NCBI GenBank assembly: GCA_019415505.1
Contig: DXZC01000101.1
Location: 1-8,122 of the forward strand
DNA: 8,122 nucleotides
Direction of reading: 5' to 3'
Source: Peptococcaceae bacterium
GTDB taxonomy: Bacteria; Bacillota; Dehalobacteriia; UBA7702
Shown here: piece after piece, positions 6,830 through 8,122 of the stretch
Layout: each line of letters opens with the position of its first letter
Position numbering within the stretch: position 1 is the stretch's first letter
Position numbers and translations under genes: made by a program
The notes under the pieces: generated by a model
What the model was told of the DNA's origin: nothing
What the model saw: the letters and a program-made list of their open reading frames with translations, nothing else
Database searches by the model: none

Positions 6830-6850
6830 TGTGGAAAAACCTGTGGAAAA
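6830..6850. repeat. Direct repeat TGTGGAAAA, two copies
   Basis: TGTGGAAAA occurs at 6830-6838 and 6842-6850, 12 bp apart. On the minus strand each reads TTTTCCACA, one base from the DnaA box TTATCCACA. It lies about 30-50 bp upstream of the recombinase promoter. Two sites alone do not make an origin. Confidence 0.4.
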
Positions 6851-6885
6851 CTTTTCCGTCAAAAGTGCTAAGAAGCACGATACCA

Positions 6886-7066
6886 TATCATTTTCGTTAC
6901 CCTAATGCAAACATTTACCCCTGTTAGAGCCTTTCGCATCTCCCATCGTTTCGCTTTGACTTTAAAAGTCAGACAACGCCGAAACAAAGCCAACCTTTCG
7001 CTAGCAAAGGATGTGGCTCTATCCCCTTACAGGGGATAGCTTCCCTCTGCGGCGGGGGCATTTATT
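6886..7066. other. Palindrome-rich non-coding spacer between the two recombinases
   Basis: No convincing gene is seen here; the longest minus-strand ATG frame (7061-6969, 30 codons) has no ribosome binding site. The stretch holds three close palindromes: TGACTTT-A-AAAGTCA (6957-6971), CCTTT and AAAGG around an offset GCTAGC (6994-7010), and CTATCCCC-TTACA-GGGGATAG (7019-7039). The last lies 28 bp beyond the tyrosine-recombinase stop and could end its transcript, but no T tract follows on either strand. The cluster could be recombinase or accessory-protein sites. Confidence 0.5.
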
Positions 7067-8014
7067 TTATAGCAGATCGTTCAGAAGATTCATGCATTTT
7101 GTTTTCTGCTGCAGGTTTGCGCTGCCATACACATTCAAGGTGAAAGATACGTTCTTATGCCCGAGAATTTCAGAAAGCGACTTGACGTCAAACTCCGGGA
7201 TTTCTATTGCCCGGACAGCAAATGTGTGACGGATTTCATGAAATTTGACTTTTTGCAATTCATTCCGTTTCAGGAAACGGATGAAGAACTGACGGTAAGT
7301 GCGTGGCTCTGTTGGCTTGGTCTTTCTAGTCAAAAAATAGTGATTGGGGTTGTCCGTATAAAACTTCTGAATGATATTCATTAGAAGCGACGGAACTGGG
7401 ATCGTCCTTAGCGAGGTCTTTGTTTTCGGAGGACCGATGTGCAGATATGATGTTTCTTTCTTCTTATCGTAGATACGTTGGACTGTCTTATTTACCGAGA
7501 TAGTTTTGTCGCTGAGCGAGATATCCTTCATCTGCAAACCGCACAGCTCCCCAATCCGCACGCCGGTAAACAGTGCGACAAGAATACCAGCGGTTTTTCT
7601 GTTCAAGTCCATATAGATGCACTGTATTAGAGCCTGTTCCTGATCCTTCGAGAGTGAAATTACTTTCTTGACCCCCAGTTCCTTCGGATATTCGATTAAA
7701 TCCCAGTTCAGCAGCGGAATCAATCTTTCCTTATAGGCGTACTCCATAGATAGCCGAAGAACGAGAATCACGTCGCGGATCGTTTTCACGGTCAGACCGC
7801 CAGATTCATCCAATCGCCCGGATTCGTGAAGATACGAGATGTAGCCTTGGACATCCGTCTCGGTAATACTGCTGATTTTTCGCTTGCCGAAATACGGAAT
7901 TAAATGATTTTCCGCAATCAGCGTAAAGCTGGCATAAGTCGAGGGAGTAATCATCGGTTTCTTGTGATTCAGCCACTCATTAACCAGCGTCTTAAATTGT
8001 GTATTGTTTGTCAT
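7067..8014 (-). CDS. Tyrosine recombinase/integrase, intact
   Basis: This 315-residue protein is a complete phage-type site-specific recombinase that would cut and join DNA through a tyrosine-DNA intermediate. An N-terminal SAM-like core-binding domain spans about residues 5-100. The catalytic domain follows with TGVRIGEL (Arg153), PKTKTSLRTIPV (Lys197 or Lys199), HEIRHTF (His259, Arg262), LGHKN (His286) and NVYG (Tyr296 nucleophile). All six expected residues are present. It is shorter than the roughly 400-residue Tn916-type integrases and lacks room for their N-terminal arm-binding domain. The ATG at 8014 is 6 nt from GGAGGTG. A longer frame from 8035 would begin with an ATG overlapping that ribosome site and is unlikely. 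The ribosome site lies in a long inverted repeat, which suggests translational control. No excisionase gene is visible. The serine-recombinase pseudogene follows 420 bp downstream in the same direction. Confidence 0.93.
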   Translation of the reverse strand: MTNNTQFKTLVNEWLNHKKPMITPSTYASFTLIAENHLIPYFGKRKISSITETDVQGYISYLHESGRLDESGGLTVKTIRDVILVLRLSMEYAYKERLIPLLNWDLIEYPKELGVKKVISLSKDQEQALIQCIYMDLNRKTAGILVALFTGVRIGELCGLQMKDISLSDKTISVNKTVQRIYDKKKETSYLHIGPPKTKTSLRTIPVPSLLMNIIQKFYTDNPNHYFLTRKTKPTEPRTYRQFFIRFLKRNELQKVKFHEIRHTFAVRAIEIPEFDVKSLSEILGHKNVSFTLNVYGSANLQQKTKCMNLLNDLL

Positions 8015-8015
8015 T

Positions 8016-8055
8016 TTAAACACCTCCATAGACATTATCTAATGGAGGTGTTCAA
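8016..8055 (-). promoter_or_regulatory. Hairpin sequestering the integrase ribosome binding site
   Basis: On the minus strand TTGAACACCTCCAT and ATGGAGGTGTTTAA form a 14-pair stem, perfect apart from one G-T pair, around a 12-nt loop. The right arm contains the whole GGAGGTG, and the ATG starts one base after the stem. RNA starting upstream would hide the ribosome site. The loop contains GATAAT (8039-8034), which could act as a -10 for a shorter transcript lacking the left arm; its -35 would be poor. The structure is seen; the control is inferred. Confidence 0.7.
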
Positions 8056-8122
8056 TCGGGAAATTTAATCCTCAAGTAACGGTCTTGAGAATCGCCCGAA
8101 ACTAAGGTTCCCGGGGTTTGTA
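8056..8122. other. Upstream leader of the integrase gene with small inverted repeats
   Basis: No gene is seen. CTCAAG (8071-8076) and CTTGAG (8084-8089) form a 6-bp stem with a 7-nt loop, nested inside a weaker TCGGG (8056-8060)/CCCGA (8095-8099) pair. This could be part of a structured 5' leader or integrase binding sites. The window ends before an element border can be seen. Confidence 0.35.

Larger units (their letters stand above)
5836..8122. mobile_element. Mobile-element remnant next to the tRNA unit, ends undefined
   Basis: Two unrelated site-specific recombinases, both on the minus strand and pointing at the tRNA-Glu terminator, occupy this stretch with no housekeeping gene among them. 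I find no transfer, replication or cargo gene. Neither border is defined: no copy of the tRNA-Glu 3' end occurs elsewhere in the window, and the stretch upstream of the tyrosine recombinase runs off the right edge. It may be one composite element or two separate remnants. Confidence 0.6.

Noticed and set aside
6830..6850. Two DnaA-box-like repeats as a replication origin
   Set aside because: Only two sites, each with a mismatch, no AT-rich unwinding stretch and no replication gene nearby.
6646..6886. Upstream extension of the serine-recombinase frame as coding
   Set aside because: The promoter at 6801-6773 and the AGGAGG before 6646 lie inside it, and the extension resembles no recombinase N-terminus.
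6969..7061. Minus-strand frame of 30 codons just after the tyrosine recombinase
   Set aside because: It has no ribosome binding site and is full of palindromes; nothing recognisable in the translation.

Overview
The window comes from an endospore-forming Firmicute, most likely a clostridial (Peptococcaceae-like) genome. The reasons are an adjacent spoIIE and tilS, Spo0A-box-like heptamers at the spoIIE promoter, strong AGGAGG-type ribosome binding sites, and a tRNA-Met/tRNA-Glu pair close to spoIIE. All of this is recalled family and gene-order knowledge; no database search was run, so the genus is left open.

Left part (1-4106, minus strand): tilS runs off the left edge, and spoIIE lies upstream of it in the same direction. 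A clear intrinsic terminator separates the two. spoIIE has a well-placed TATAAT followed by a roughly 22-nt leader; the unusual spacing to the -35-like sequence and the TGTCGAA-like heptamers suggest control by Spo0A. Middle part (4107-5389): a divergent pair of small membrane-protein genes, a YdcZ/DUF606 family member (minus) and a DUF421/YetF family member (plus). Next (5408-5687): a complete tRNA transcription unit with promoter, tRNA-Met(CAU), tRNA-Glu(UUC) and terminator, all on the plus strand.

Right part (about 5690-8122): remnants of mobile DNA next to the tRNA-Glu unit. It holds a badly decayed large serine recombinase, with an in-frame stop after the catalytic serine region and two apparent internal deletions. 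Upstream of it, in the same orientation, is an intact 315-residue tyrosine recombinase. About 420 bp between their coding parts holds a good promoter for the dead recombinase and several palindromes, but no convincing gene. The ribosome binding site of the tyrosine recombinase lies inside a near-perfect 14-bp inverted repeat, which suggests that read-through transcripts would be translated poorly. No element boundaries or attachment repeats could be found within the window.

Taken together this is a conserved sporulation/tRNA-modification block whose tRNA side has been rearranged and has taken in mobile DNA. I see no defence system, CRISPR array or biosynthetic cluster. The most interesting points are the sequestered integrase start, the spoIIE promoter architecture, the stacked recombinases at a tRNA locus, and the unexpected orientation of the tRNA pair.
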